Source of the DNA: an uncultured Eubacteriales bacterium
GTDB lineage: Bacteria > Bacillota > Clostridia > Christensenellales > Aristaeellaceae
DNA: 64,000 nt
Reading direction: 5' to 3'
Assembly: GCA_902800625.1 (NCBI GenBank)
Contig: CADCFG010000010.1
Span: 1 to 64,000 of the forward strand
A program made the translations under genes and the position numbers. Shown one piece after another: positions 1 to 7,863 of the stretch. The notes beneath the pieces were generated by a model that was not told where the DNA came from, searched no databases, and saw only the letters and a program-made list of their open reading frames with translations. Position 1 is the first letter of the stretch. Every line of letters begins with the position of its first letter.

Positions 1-38
1 GTAGCAGGTTGAGTGAGTTTTTGTTTAACTTCTTGTCT

Positions 39-66
39 CCACCCGCATAGCGGGTGGTTTCTTGTC
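39..66 (+). terminator. Intrinsic terminator of a gene left of the window
   Basis: The arms CCACCCGC and GCGGGTGG form a perfect 8-bp stem around an ATA loop, followed by TTTCTTGTCT. It would end a plus-strand transcript entering from the left edge. The T tract is interrupted. Confidence 0.6.
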
Positions 67-100
67 TCGCTTCGCTCGACGGACTTAAGTCCATTAATAG

Positions 101-124
101 AAAGCGGCGGCCACAGGGCCGCCG
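101..124 (-). terminator. Terminator-like hairpin after the DUF1540 gene
   Basis: CGGCGGCC and GGCCGCCG pair perfectly around a 4-base loop (105-124). On the minus strand the stem is followed by CTTTCTATTAA, just past the stop codon of the small Cys-rich gene, so it probably ends that transcript. Confidence 0.5.
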
Positions 125-132
125 TTCTTGCT

Positions 133-306
133 TCACCGCCGTGAGTAGCTTCCGCACATGCTCTCGTCGTCGGGCTTGCCGCTGGCGCAGAACTCGCAGG
201 GCTCCACGCGAATGGCCCGCAGGGAGCAGTATTCCTCGTCGCCGCAGTGGTACTCGCAGCTGGACACCCGGCAGTGGATGCTGGTGTTGGGCTTTTTCTG
301 AGACAT
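133..306 (-). CDS. DUF1540 family small cysteine-rich protein
   Basis: A 57-residue protein with seven cysteines, several in short-spaced pairs (CRVSSCEYHC, CEFC), typical of DUF1540 proteins common in Clostridia. The spacing suggests a bound metal ion such as zinc, but no biochemical role is established and none is inferred here. The start at MSQKK is preferred over an ATG five codons upstream because GGGGGA lies at a suitable distance before it and nothing precedes the upstream ATG. It is divergent from the flavodiiron gene, sharing a roughly 145-bp intergenic region. Confidence 0.75.
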   Translation of the reverse strand: MSQKKPNTSIHCRVSSCEYHCGDEEYCSLRAIRVEPCEFCASGKPDDESMCGSYSRR

Positions 307-378
307 GATCCATTCCCCCATCGTTTATTTGCGCTTGGCGCAGGCTTATGCTGCCCGTTGAACCGATGGTTTATACAA

Positions 379-407
379 TTGCCAAGCGCTGGAAACTATG
401 CTATAAT
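379..407 (+). promoter_or_regulatory. Sigma-A-type promoter of the flavodiiron gene
   Basis: TTGCCA (379-384) and TATAAT (402-407) are separated by exactly 17 bp, and AAGGAGG follows just before the ATG at 453. Seen by eye; no binding-site search was made. Confidence 0.65.
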
Positions 408-452
408 CACAACAGATATTTGCGCGGATGACCGCGGATAAGGAGGAACCTC

Positions 453-2297
453 ATGCATTGCGAAAAGCGGATCACACAGGATATGTACTGGGTGGGCGGC
501 AGCGACCGGCGGCTGGCCCTGTTTGAAAACGTCTATCCCGTGCCAGGCGGCGTCTCCTACAACGCCTATCTGGTGCTGGACGAACAGACCGTGCTGCTGG
601 ACACCGTGGACAGGAGCGTCAGCGAGGTGTTCTTTGAGAACCTGGAACACCTGCTGAACGGCCGCGGCCTTGATTACCTGATCGTCAACCATATGGAGCC
701 GGACCACTGCGCCACCATGTCGGAGCTGGTGTTGCGCTATCCGGGCGTGAAGATCGTGACCAACGCCAAGGCGCTGAACATGATCAAAAACTATTTCACC
801 TTCGACATTGACAGCCGCGTGACGCTGGTCAAGGAGAAAGACACGCTCACCACCGGGCGACACACCTTCGCCTTCGTAATGGCCCCCATGGTGCACTGGC
901 CAGAGGTCATGGTCACCTATGACACCGCGGACAAGGTGCTCTACTCCGCCGACGCCTTCGGCACCTTCGGCGCGCTGAACGGCAATATCTTCGCCGACGA
1001 GGTGAACTTCGAGGCGGACTACCTGGACGAAGCCCGTCGCTATTACACCAACATCGTCGGCAAGTACGGCACCCAGGTGCAGGCGCTTTTGAAGAAGGCC
1101 GCCGGGCTCGATATCCAGATGCTCTGCCCGCTGCACGGTCCCGTATGGCGCAGGGACATCGGCTGGTTCATCGAGAAGTATCAGCTGTGGAGCAGTTATA
1201 CCCCCGAGGAGGACGGCGTGATGATCGCCTATGCCTCCGTGTACGGCCACACCGAGAACGCCGCCAACATCATCGCCAGCAAGCTGGCCGACGCGGGCGT
1301 GCGCAACGTGAAGATGTACGACGTGTCCGTCACCCACCCTTCGTACATCGTCTCCGAGGCCTTCCGGGTGAGTCACATCGTGTTCGCCTCCACCACCTAC
1401 AACGCGGGTATCTTCGTGAATATGGAGAACGCGCTGCATGACATCGTGGCCCACAATCTGCAGAACCGCACCGTTGCCATCGTGGAGAACGGCAGCTGGG
1501 CGCCCACCTCCGGCGGCCAGATGCGCGAACTGCTGGGGCGGCTCAAGAACGTGACCATCCTGGAGAGCACGCTGACGCTGAAGTCCGCGCTGAAGGACAG
1601 CCAGATGGCGGAGCTGGACGAGCTGGTGAATGCCATCGTCGACACCCTGCCGAAGGCCGAGACGATCGAGCACAAAGCCAGCGAAGCCATCGAACCCAAC
1701 GCCATGTTCAAGCTGAGCTACGGCCTGTTCGTGCTGACGGCTAAGGACGGCGACAAGGACAACGGCTGCATCATTAATACCGCGGCCCAGCTGACCAGCA
1801 ACCCCAACCGTATCACCATCGCCGTGAACAAGGGCAACTTCACCCACGACATGATCCTGAAGACCGGACTGTTCAACGTATCCGTGCTGACCACGGAGGC
1901 GCCCTTTGACATCTTCAAGTACTACGGCTTCCAGTCGGGCCGCGACGTGAACAAGTTCCCCGGCAGCGGCTTCCCCCGCAGCAAGAACGGCCTGATCTTC
2001 ATCACCGGCTGCGTGAACGCGTTTATCTCGGGCAAGGTGGTGGAGAGCCACGACTACGGCACCCACACCCTGTTCGTGGCCGACGTGACCGAGGCCCAGG
2101 TGCTCTCCAGCGCCCCCTCCGTCACCTACGCCTACTACTTCGACCATATCAAGCCCAAGCCGCCGAAGCCCGCCGAGAAGAAGGTGGGCTGGGTCTGCAA
2201 GATCTGCGGCTACGTCTACGAGGGCGAGGAGCTGCCCGCCGACTTCGTCTGCCCCCTGTGCAAGCACGGCGCGGCGGACTTTGAGAAGCTGAAATAG
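453..2297 (+). CDS. Flavodiiron protein with flavin reductase and rubredoxin domains
   Basis: A soluble 614-residue protein expected to reduce O2 (to water) or NO, protecting an anaerobe. Four modules can be read. A metallo-beta-lactamase-like diiron domain (about 1-250) carries the HxExDH ligand motif in NHMEPDHCATM and later conserved His residues (LCPLHGP). A flavodoxin FMN domain (about 255-395) begins VMIAYASVYGHTENAA. A flavin-reductase-like domain (about 410-560) begins MFKLSYGLFVLTAKDGDKDNG. A C-terminal rubredoxin (about 575-614) has the CxxC pairs CKIC and CPLC. This architecture lets NAD(P)H electrons reach the diiron site within one chain. The start is fixed by AAGGAGG. It stands alone with its own promoter and terminator. 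Choice between O2 and NO as main substrate cannot be made from sequence. Confidence 0.93.
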   Translation: MHCEKRITQDMYWVGGSDRRLALFENVYPVPGGVSYNAYLVLDEQTVLLDTVDRSVSEVFFENLEHLLNGRGLDYLIVNHMEPDHCATMSELVLRYPGVKIVTNAKALNMIKNYFTFDIDSRVTLVKEKDTLTTGRHTFAFVMAPMVHWPEVMVTYDTADKVLYSADAFGTFGALNGNIFADEVNFEADYLDEARRYYTNIVGKYGTQVQALLKKAAGLDIQMLCPLHGPVWRRDIGWFIEKYQLWSSYTPEEDGVMIAYASVYGHTENAANIIASKLADAGVRNVKMYDVSVTHPSYIVSEAFRVSHIVFASTTYNAGIFVNMENALHDIVAHNLQNRTVAIVENGSWAPTSGGQMRELLGRLKNVTILESTLTLKSALKDSQMAELDELVNAIVDTLPKAETIEHKASEAIEPNAMFKLSYGLFVLTAKDGDKDNGCIINTAAQLTSNPNRITIAVNKGNFTHDMILKTGLFNVSVLTTEAPFDIFKYYGFQSGRDVNKFPGSGFPRSKNGLIFITGCVNAFISGKVVESHDYGTHTLFVADVTEAQVLSSAPSVTYAYYFDHIKPKPPKPAEKKVGWVCKICGYVYEGEELPADFVCPLCKHGAADFEKLK

Positions 2298-2311
2298 ACG
2301 CAGGCAAAGCG

Positions 2312-2350
2312 GGAGCCGGTTTCCATTCGGAAACCGGCTCCATTTCTATG
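2312..2350. terminator. Bidirectional terminator between convergent genes
   Basis: GGAGCCGGTTTCC (2312-2324) and GGAAACCGGCTCC (2329-2341) form a perfect 13-bp stem with an ATTC loop, followed by ATTTCTAT. It separates the flavodiiron gene from the convergent flavoprotein gene. Confidence 0.8.
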
Positions 2351-3593
2351 CCTCCGCCGCGCTCCTGCCCGCCAGGGCCCCGGTGGACCAGGCGATCTGC
2401 AGGTTGAAACCGCCGGTGGCGGCGTCCACGTCGATCAGCTCCCCGGCGAAGTAGAGCCCGGGCAGGCGCTTGCTCTCCATGGTGGAGGGGTTGATGTCCT
2501 TCACGCTTACGCCGCCCCGGGTGATGATGGCCTCGTTGTAATCCCGCAGCGCCTTGGGCGTCAGCGGCACATGCTTGATGACGTTCAGCAGCGCCGCGCG
2601 CTGCTGGGCCGTCACGCCGTTCACCGGCACCGTGGGCGTCAGTCCCGCAAGCTTCACCAGCTGCTCCGCCAGGCTGTGCGGCGCAAGGCCGTCCATCACG
2701 GAGATCAGCTGCTTGCGGGACATAGCCTTGAAATCGCGCAGGAGCCGCGTGTCCAGCGTTTGATCGTCCAGGGCGGGTTTCAGGTCGATCTCCATCCGGA
2801 CGCCCGACAGGTCACCCGGAAGGCGGCTGGAGAGGGTCAGTGCCAACGGCCCGGAGATGCCGAAGTGGGTAAAGAGCATCTCGCCCATGTCGGAATACAG
2901 CTTCTTTTCCTTCTTGCCGCCCGTCTGCCAGGCCGACAGCCGCACATTCTTCAGTGAAAGCCCCGTCAGCACGCCCGGCCAGCTCTCCGCCGTCTCGATG
3001 GGCACCAGCGCGGGCAGGGTCTCCGTCACGGCGTGGCCGGTATCCTCAGCCATGTGGTAGCCGTCGCCGGTGGAGCCGGTGGAGGGATAGCTCAGCCCTC
3101 CGGTGGCCAGGATCACGGCATCCGCCGTGAGCGCTTCTCCGCCCTCAACCTTTGCGCCCGTACAGTGGCCGTCCTCGACGGTCAGCCCCTCCACGCGGGT
3201 ATTCAGGCACACGCGCACGCCCTCCCGGTCCAGGCCCCGCTTCAGCGCGCCGATCACGTCGCTGGCTTTGTCGGAGACGGGAAACACACGGTTCCCCCGC
3301 TCCACCTTCACCGGCGTGCCCAGGCCTTCCACCAGGTCCATCACGCCGCGGTTGTCCAGGTTGGCAAAGGCCGCGTACATGAAGCGCGGGTTGCGGAAGA
3401 TGTTGCGCTGGAACTCCTCCATGTCCGCTGCGTTGGTCAGGTTGCAGCGGCCCTTTCCGGTGATGTACACCTTCTTGCCCAGCTTCTCGTTACGCTCCAG
3501 CAGCGTGACGGCCGCCCCGCCCCTTGCCGCAAAGAGCGCGGCCATCATACCGGCCGCGCCTCCGCCTATAACGATGATTCGCTTCTGACTCAT
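2346..3593 (-). CDS. HI0933/YhiN-type FAD-dependent oxidoreductase
   Basis: A 415-residue flavoprotein. The N-terminus has the Rossmann FAD motif GGGAAGMMAA followed by ERNEKLGKKVYITGKGRCNLTN, which is characteristic of the HI0933 family (also called aminoacetone-oxidase-like; it includes BaiN of bile-acid-metabolising clostridia). The C-terminus has the second FAD motif GLYFAGELIDVDAATGGFNLQIAWSTG. Length is normal for the family. The physiological substrate is unknown for most members, so no pathway is assigned. It lies 12 bp after the RpiR-type regulator gene on the same strand, so the two are probably co-transcribed. Confidence 0.88.
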   Translation of the reverse strand: MSQKRIIVIGGGAAGMMAALFAARGGAAVTLLERNEKLGKKVYITGKGRCNLTNAADMEEFQRNIFRNPRFMYAAFANLDNRGVMDLVEGLGTPVKVERGNRVFPVSDKASDVIGALKRGLDREGVRVCLNTRVEGLTVEDGHCTGAKVEGGEALTADAVILATGGLSYPSTGSTGDGYHMAEDTGHAVTETLPALVPIETAESWPGVLTGLSLKNVRLSAWQTGGKKEKKLYSDMGEMLFTHFGISGPLALTLSSRLPGDLSGVRMEIDLKPALDDQTLDTRLLRDFKAMSRKQLISVMDGLAPHSLAEQLVKLAGLTPTVPVNGVTAQQRAALLNVIKHVPLTPKALRDYNEAIITRGGVSVKDINPSTMESKRLPGLYFAGELIDVDAATGGFNLQIAWSTGALAGRSAAEA

Positions 3594-3605
3594 TTCAATC
3601 CCCTG

Positions 3606-4472
3606 TCACTCGGTGGTCCTGGCCAGGTACACGTCGTACTGGCCCCAGATGCTCTCCATCTCCTCGAAGTACTCGGTCACCTCGTGCCGCCTGCGCTGGC
3701 CCAATGCCACGATCAGCGCGTTGATCAGCGACAGCGGCGCGGCAAAAGAGTCCACGAAGGAGGACATGTCGCTCTTGGCCATCAGGCAGGTGTCCGCCGT
3801 GGCGTGCAGCGGCGAGAGCGGGCCGTCGGTGATGGCGATCAGGGAAGCGCCCCGGCCGCGGGCGAACTCCATGGCCTCGATGGAGCGGGACGTATAGCGC
3901 GGGAAGGAGATGCCGATCAGCAGATCGCCCTCGCCGATGCGGGCCAGCTGCTCGAAAACGTCGCTGACGCCGCTGGTGACCACGGTCACGTTCGGGAAGA
4001 TGAAGCGCAGGTAGTGGCCGAAGAACTCGGCGATGGGTGCGGAAGCCCGAAGGCCCAGCACGTAGATGCTGCGCGCGCCGATGATCTTTTCGATGGCGTC
4101 CTCAAAGGCGTTGATGTCCATTTCGTCCAGCGTGGAGCGGATGTTCTGGATGTCCGCCTTCAGCACCTTGTTGAGCACCTGGGCGTGATCCATGTCCGAG
4201 GTCATCTCAAAGCGCTGGGATGCGGTCAGGCGGTGGCGGATCAGCTCCTGCAGCGCCTTCTGCAGGTGGGGATAGCCGCTGTAGCCCAAGGCCGCAGCGA
4301 AGCGCACGACGGTGGACTCCGAAACGCCCACGTATTCTCCCAGCTTGGAAGCCGTCATGAATACTACCTTGTCGTAGTGGGTGACGATGCACTCCGCGAT
4401 GCGGCGGTGGCTTTTTGAAAGTTTTTTCCCGCTGTGATTCAAACGCTGTATGAGCTCCTGTGCGTTGTCCAT
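3606..4472 (-). CDS. MurR/RpiR family transcriptional regulator
   Basis: A 288-residue DNA-binding regulator. The N-terminal helix-turn-helix domain (about 1-80) contains KLSKSHRRIAECIVTHYDKVVFMTASKLGEYVGVSESTVVRFA in pieces typical of HTH_6. The C-terminal half (about 125-265) is a SIS sugar-phosphate-binding domain, with IYVLGLRASAPIAEF and LIGISFPRYTSRSIEAMEFA. The start MDNAQEL is chosen over an ATG 30 codons upstream because GGAGGAT lies before it. Family members sense phosphosugars. No sugar gene is adjacent, so the ligand is unknown; the likely co-transcribed gene is the downstream flavoprotein. Confidence 0.88.
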   Translation of the reverse strand: MDNAQELIQRLNHSGKKLSKSHRRIAECIVTHYDKVVFMTASKLGEYVGVSESTVVRFAAALGYSGYPHLQKALQELIRHRLTASQRFEMTSDMDHAQVLNKVLKADIQNIRSTLDEMDINAFEDAIEKIIGARSIYVLGLRASAPIAEFFGHYLRFIFPNVTVVTSGVSDVFEQLARIGEGDLLIGISFPRYTSRSIEAMEFARGRGASLIAITDGPLSPLHATADTCLMAKSDMSSFVDSFAAPLSLINALIVALGQRRRHEVTEYFEEMESIWGQYDVYLARTTE

Positions 4473-4520
4473 CGAGCAATATCCTCCGAAATTATGATAT
4501 TTCAGGATTGAATTACTGCA

Positions 4521-4549
4521 ATTATAACCGATATAGAGCCTTTTTGCAA
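4521..4549 (-). promoter_or_regulatory. Promoter of the RpiR regulator
   Basis: On the minus strand TTGCAA and TATAAT are separated by 17 bp, about 50 bases before the regulator's ATG. A strong match to a sigma-A promoter. Confidence 0.65.
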
Positions 4550-4748
4550 GGCTGTCATGCAAATTTATGCATTATTTACTTTTGCACATGGCATTTTTAT
4601 CCGGCACGATCCCACTTTTCCATCGCAGTGAGATATAGGCGGAGTGAATAATCCGGCAATAATATATGCAAATCATAGGCAATTCGTCCTGACATGAACC
4701 ACCGCAGGAGCACATATGCTAATGTGCAATGCTGTGGGAGGTGAGCGG

Positions 4749-5693
4749 ATGGTTCGATTCAAGGTGGTTCGGGCGTCGCGGCTGCTGCTGGTAGCCGTAG
4801 TGGTACTGCTGGCGGCGGCGCTTGCGCTGATCGGCACGCGACTGCTCAGGCGGGAGCCGGAGCCCGCGGTCAGCGGAACGGCCAACCTGGTGGACGCTGT
4901 AAGCAGCGACGAGGCAAAGACCAAGGTGGTCTTTGCCTCGTCCGGCGTTGCGGAGAAGTTGCCACTGGACCCGGTCAGCACTGCAATCGAGGTGGAAATC
5001 CTATCCCGGGAACGCGCGTCGCCAGAGCCGAAGAAGGTGTTGATCTACCACACCCACACCCATGAGGCCTACGATCAGGCGCCCGGCGAAACCTATGCCG
5101 CGCTGGAGGCCTGGCGCACCACGGACGCGGATCACAGCGTGGTGCGAGTCGGCGATGAACTGGCCAGCCAGCTGCGGGCCCTGGGCTTTGAGGTCACCCA
5201 CGACACCACCGATCACGAGGGTAATTCCCTCTCCACGGCTTATACGCGCTCCATCATCACGCTGGAGAACTATGCCGAGCGCTTCGACCTCTATATCGAC
5301 CTGCACCGGGACGCCTGGGCAGATGGCGAGGAAGTCACCGTCGTCGGCGAAAACGGCGAGGCCCTCGCGCCGCTGATGCTGTTGATCGGCAACGGAAACG
5401 GCTTTGACGAAAAGCCCTATTACGCTGAGAACCTGGCCTTCGCTAGGGCGCTGGAAGCGCGGATCAACGCCATTTCACCAGGGCTGTGCAAGCCCACGCT
5501 GGTGAAGGACGGGCGCTACAACCAGCACATCGGCATATTCGCCATATTGGTTGAAGTGGGGCACAACAAAAATACGCTCAGCCAGGCGCTGAGCGCGGTA
5601 CCGCCATTGGCGGAAGGGATATGGGATCTGATGGTGAAGAACCCGGACACTGAGCTGGAAGCCATGCAGGAGGCGTTTGTGTCAGGCCGCTAA
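4749..5693 (+). CDS. SpoIIP-family peptidoglycan amidase/hydrolase
   Basis: A 314-residue membrane-anchored protein. After a short basic N-terminus, one hydrophobic segment (about 10-30, LLLVAVVVLLAAALALIG) anchors an extracytoplasmic domain. The domain contains VLIYHTHTHEAY, DLYIDLHRDAW and ILVEVGHNKNTL, the signature blocks of stage II sporulation protein P, an N-acetylmuramoyl-L-alanine amidase used in engulfment. The His and Glu residues in these blocks are the expected zinc ligands and catalytic groups. The start at MVRFK follows an ideal GGGAGGTGAG. It overlaps the convergent SRAP gene by 4 bases. Neither SpoIID nor SpoIIM is nearby, so a non-sporulation wall role remains possible. Confidence 0.85.
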   Translation: MVRFKVVRASRLLLVAVVVLLAAALALIGTRLLRREPEPAVSGTANLVDAVSSDEAKTKVVFASSGVAEKLPLDPVSTAIEVEILSRERASPEPKKVLIYHTHTHEAYDQAPGETYAALEAWRTTDADHSVVRVGDELASQLRALGFEVTHDTTDHEGNSLSTAYTRSIITLENYAERFDLYIDLHRDAWADGEEVTVVGENGEALAPLMLLIGNGNGFDEKPYYAENLAFARALEARINAISPGLCKPTLVKDGRYNQHIGIFAILVEVGHNKNTLSQALSAVPPLAEGIWDLMVKNPDTELEAMQEAFVSGR

Positions 5694-6265
5694 AAGCGCA
5701 TCGCCAGCTGCTCCGGACCCTCCGCGGCCACGTGCAGAGCGGCGCTGTTTGCGAAGAGGCGCGTCTCCCCCGCCAGCCAGCGCTTCATGGCGTCAGCGTC
5801 GGGCAGCAGCAGCGGCATGCGGTTGTGCACCGGCACGATGGCATCCACCGGCGGCTGGGTCAGCACCACGAACTGCGCGCCGCCCATGCCCACGCGCCAA
5901 AGCCCCGCCAGCCAGAATCGGCGCGAATCCGAAAGGGATATTTCGTACTTCAGCCTGTCCGATGCCCGCCACTCGTAGTAGTGGCTCGCGGGCATGGCGC
6001 AGCGCTGGTCTTGGGCCAGGGCGCGAAACATGGGCTTTTCGGCGATGGTCTCCACCCGCGCGTTGATGACCAGCCCACTGCTGGTTGGCTTCTCAAAGCC
6101 CCAACGCATGGCGCGTATCGCCGTCTCGCCGCCTTCGCTCACCAGCGCGGGTGCCTCCATGCCGGGGCAGATGTCCACGCCGCCGGACGCGTCCCGGTTC
6201 AGCGAGTCGATGTCCGCCGCGTATTCCCGCACATCGTCCGCGTCCATGAAGTATCTGCCGCACAT
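5690..6265 (-). CDS. SOS-response-associated peptidase (SRAP/YedK/HMCES family)
   Basis: A 191-residue protein beginning MCGRYF. In this family the Met is removed and Cys2 forms a covalent thiazolidine link with abasic sites in single-stranded DNA, shielding them from strand breaks. The conserved blocks ALVINARVETIAEKPMFR (here preceded by SSG), RCAMPASHYYEW and PVHNRMPLLL are all visible, giving the active-site Asn, Glu and His expected. The start is placed at the Cys2-generating Met, not the ATG seven codons upstream. Length matches the family. It converges on and slightly overlaps the SpoIIP-like gene. Confidence 0.92.
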   Translation of the reverse strand: MCGRYFMDADDVREYAADIDSLNRDASGGVDICPGMEAPALVSEGGETAIRAMRWGFEKPTSSGLVINARVETIAEKPMFRALAQDQRCAMPASHYYEWRASDRLKYEISLSDSRRFWLAGLWRVGMGGAQFVVLTQPPVDAIVPVHNRMPLLLPDADAMKRWLAGETRLFANSAALHVAAEGPEQLAMRF

Positions 6266-6329
6266 CTTTCCCAACCCCTTTCTCATAGAATGGTAATACT
6301 ATTGTAGCCGATTTGTCAAGTGATAGCGC

Positions 6330-6361
6330 TTGCAGAGCCGCCCTTTTCGTTATAATATAAT
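6330..6361 (+). promoter_or_regulatory. Possible promoter of the Spo0A-like gene
   Basis: TATAAT occurs twice in overlapping form (6351-6356 and 6356-6361). The candidate -35 element TTGCAG (6330-6335) is 15 or 20 bp away, so spacing is not ideal. An alternative sigma factor could use this site. Confidence 0.4.
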
Positions 6362-6398
6362 ACTTACAGTGTATTTTCTATTCCGGAGATGTGATTAT

Positions 6399-7118
6399 AT
6401 GGCACGGCTGTACATCGCTGACATCGATCCTGTGTTCATCCGGGGCGTGCACATGGCTCTCTCCAGCTGTCGCCGCGTGGAGATTGCCGGCGAAGCCTCC
6501 AGCGGCCGAAGGGCCCTGGATGACATTCGCCGCCTGAAGCCCGATGTGCTGCTGACGGACATACAGCTTCCGGAGATGGACGGCATTGCGCTGCTGCGGG
6601 AGGTGCGCCGCCTGCAACAGCCACCTGCGGTGATCGTATGCACCCGTTTCTTTTCCGCCGCGAGCATGGAATGGGCCTATCGCTACGGCGCAGCTTACTT
6701 CCTCTGCAAGCCTGTGGATTTTAAGAGCCTGCCTGGACTGATCCTGGACTGTGCCGCCGCAGACAACCCACTGAATACCGTTGAGGATTCAGGAGACGAC
6801 CACGCCAGCCGGGCCGCAAGCGTTCGCGCGCTGCTGGGCGAATTCGGCATCTCCCCGAAGCTGAACGGCAGCGCGTATCTGGTGGAGTCTGTGCTGAAGG
6901 CCCGGGAGGACGAGCTTCTGCTGCGCAACCTGTCCCGGGGTCTGTATTTTGAGCTGGCCCGGCAGATGGATTCCACCGTGTCCCGGGTGGAGCGCTCGCT
7001 GCGCAGTGCCATCGACGTAGCCTACCAGCGCGGCAGCCTGAGCAACCGCTTCCCTACCCGCCCCAGTAACAAGCAGTTCATCGAATACCTGCTGCGTGAA
7101 TCGGAACGGGCGGAATAA
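6399..7118 (+). CDS. Spo0A-like response regulator
   Basis: A 239-residue two-domain regulator. The receiver (about 1-120) has the phospho-acceptor Asp in DVLLTDIQLPEMDG, the acidic pair near the start (ADIDP) and a Lys in CKPVD. The C-terminal domain (about 140-235) resembles the Spo0A DNA-binding domain, with LLGEFGISPKLNGSAYL, SRVERSLRSAIDVAYQRG and PSNKQFIEYL matching its helices. The stretch between the RG and PSN blocks is about ten residues shorter than in typical Spo0A, in the region implicated in sigma-factor contact. It may be the organism's Spo0A or a divergent paralogue. The start MARLYI is chosen for the receiver fold and for GGAG upstream. Confidence 0.8.
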   Translation: MARLYIADIDPVFIRGVHMALSSCRRVEIAGEASSGRRALDDIRRLKPDVLLTDIQLPEMDGIALLREVRRLQQPPAVIVCTRFFSAASMEWAYRYGAAYFLCKPVDFKSLPGLILDCAAADNPLNTVEDSGDDHASRAASVRALLGEFGISPKLNGSAYLVESVLKAREDELLLRNLSRGLYFELARQMDSTVSRVERSLRSAIDVAYQRGSLSNRFPTRPSNKQFIEYLLRESERAE

Positions 7119-7125
7119 ATCTGTG

Positions 7126-7154
7126 TTGTAATCTCCCCCGGATTGTGTTAAACT
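7126..7154 (+). promoter_or_regulatory. Possible promoter of the uridine kinase gene
   Basis: TTGTAA (7126-7131) and TAAACT (7149-7154) are 17 bp apart, 35 bases before the ATG. The -10 element is only a partial match. Confidence 0.4.
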
Positions 7155-7188
7155 ATACGTGGTGAATACAGTTCAAGGGGGATGCGAC

Positions 7189-7803
7189 ATGCTGATTATC
7201 GGTATCTGCGGCGCCAGCGGCAGCGGCAAATCCACGCTGGCCAAGGCGCTGGCCTCGCGGCTGGAAAAGCCCTGCGTCTACCTCAAGCAGGACTCCTACT
7301 ACAAGGATCACCCGGACATGACCTATGAGGAGCGCTGCCTGATCAACTACGACGAGCCTGAGATCTTCGAGCACGACGTGCTCCGGGAGGATCTGATCAA
7401 GCTCAGGAATGGCGAGAGCATCACGGCCAAGGAGTATGATTATACCCAGCACCGCCGCTGCGACCCCGGCCAGGTGATCGAGCCGACGGACGTGGTGCTG
7501 CTGGAGGGCATCCACGTGTTCTATGACGAGCAGGTGCGCGACCTGCTGGACTTCAAGATCTATATTCAGGTGGACCCGGACGTGTGCCTGCTGCGCCGCG
7601 TGAAGCGCGATTTGCGGGACCGCGGCCGCACCATCGAAAGCGTCTACCGCCAGTACCTGGAGACCGTCAAGCCCATGTATGAAAAGCACATCCGCAACTA
7701 TGTGGAATACGCGGACCTGATCGTCGCCCGGGGCGGCAAGAACGCCCGCATCGTGGACATCCTCGCCCACTACATCAATTCCGGAATGATCGAGGCAAAA
7801 TAA
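7189..7803 (+). CDS. udk: Uridine kinase
   Basis: A 204-residue P-loop kinase that phosphorylates uridine or cytidine in pyrimidine salvage. The Walker A motif GASGSGKST sits at residues 8-16. It is followed by the family blocks YLKQDSYYKDH, NYDEPEIFEHDVL, YDYTQHRR, VVLLEGIHVFYDEQVRDLLDFKIYI and the lid-like RRVKRDLRDRGRT. AAGGGGG before the ATG at 7189 supports this start rather than one 10 codons upstream. It is monocistronic with its own terminator. Nearby phosphoribulokinase-like proteins share the fold, but the motif set and length fit uridine kinase best. Confidence 0.9.
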   Translation: MLIIGICGASGSGKSTLAKALASRLEKPCVYLKQDSYYKDHPDMTYEERCLINYDEPEIFEHDVLREDLIKLRNGESITAKEYDYTQHRRCDPGQVIEPTDVVLLEGIHVFYDEQVRDLLDFKIYIQVDPDVCLLRRVKRDLRDRGRTIESVYRQYLETVKPMYEKHIRNYVEYADLIVARGGKNARIVDILAHYINSGMIEAK

Positions 7804-7819
7804 GCATTATACACAAACA

Positions 7820-7855
7820 GGGCTTCCGCTGATGAACGGAAGCCCTTGCTTTTCC
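7820..7855. terminator. Terminator between udk and the CstA-type gene
   Basis: GGGCTTCCG (7820-7828) and CGGAAGCCC (7837-7845) form a perfect 9-bp stem with an 8-base loop, followed by TTGCTTTT. It can serve both convergent genes. Confidence 0.75.
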
Positions 7856-7863
7856 TTGCAGGC

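Noticed and set aside
396-2267. A 623-codon open frame opposite the flavodiiron gene
   Set aside because: Its translation is a His/Val/Gly-rich shadow caused by high third-position GC in the true gene; no motif and no ribosome site.
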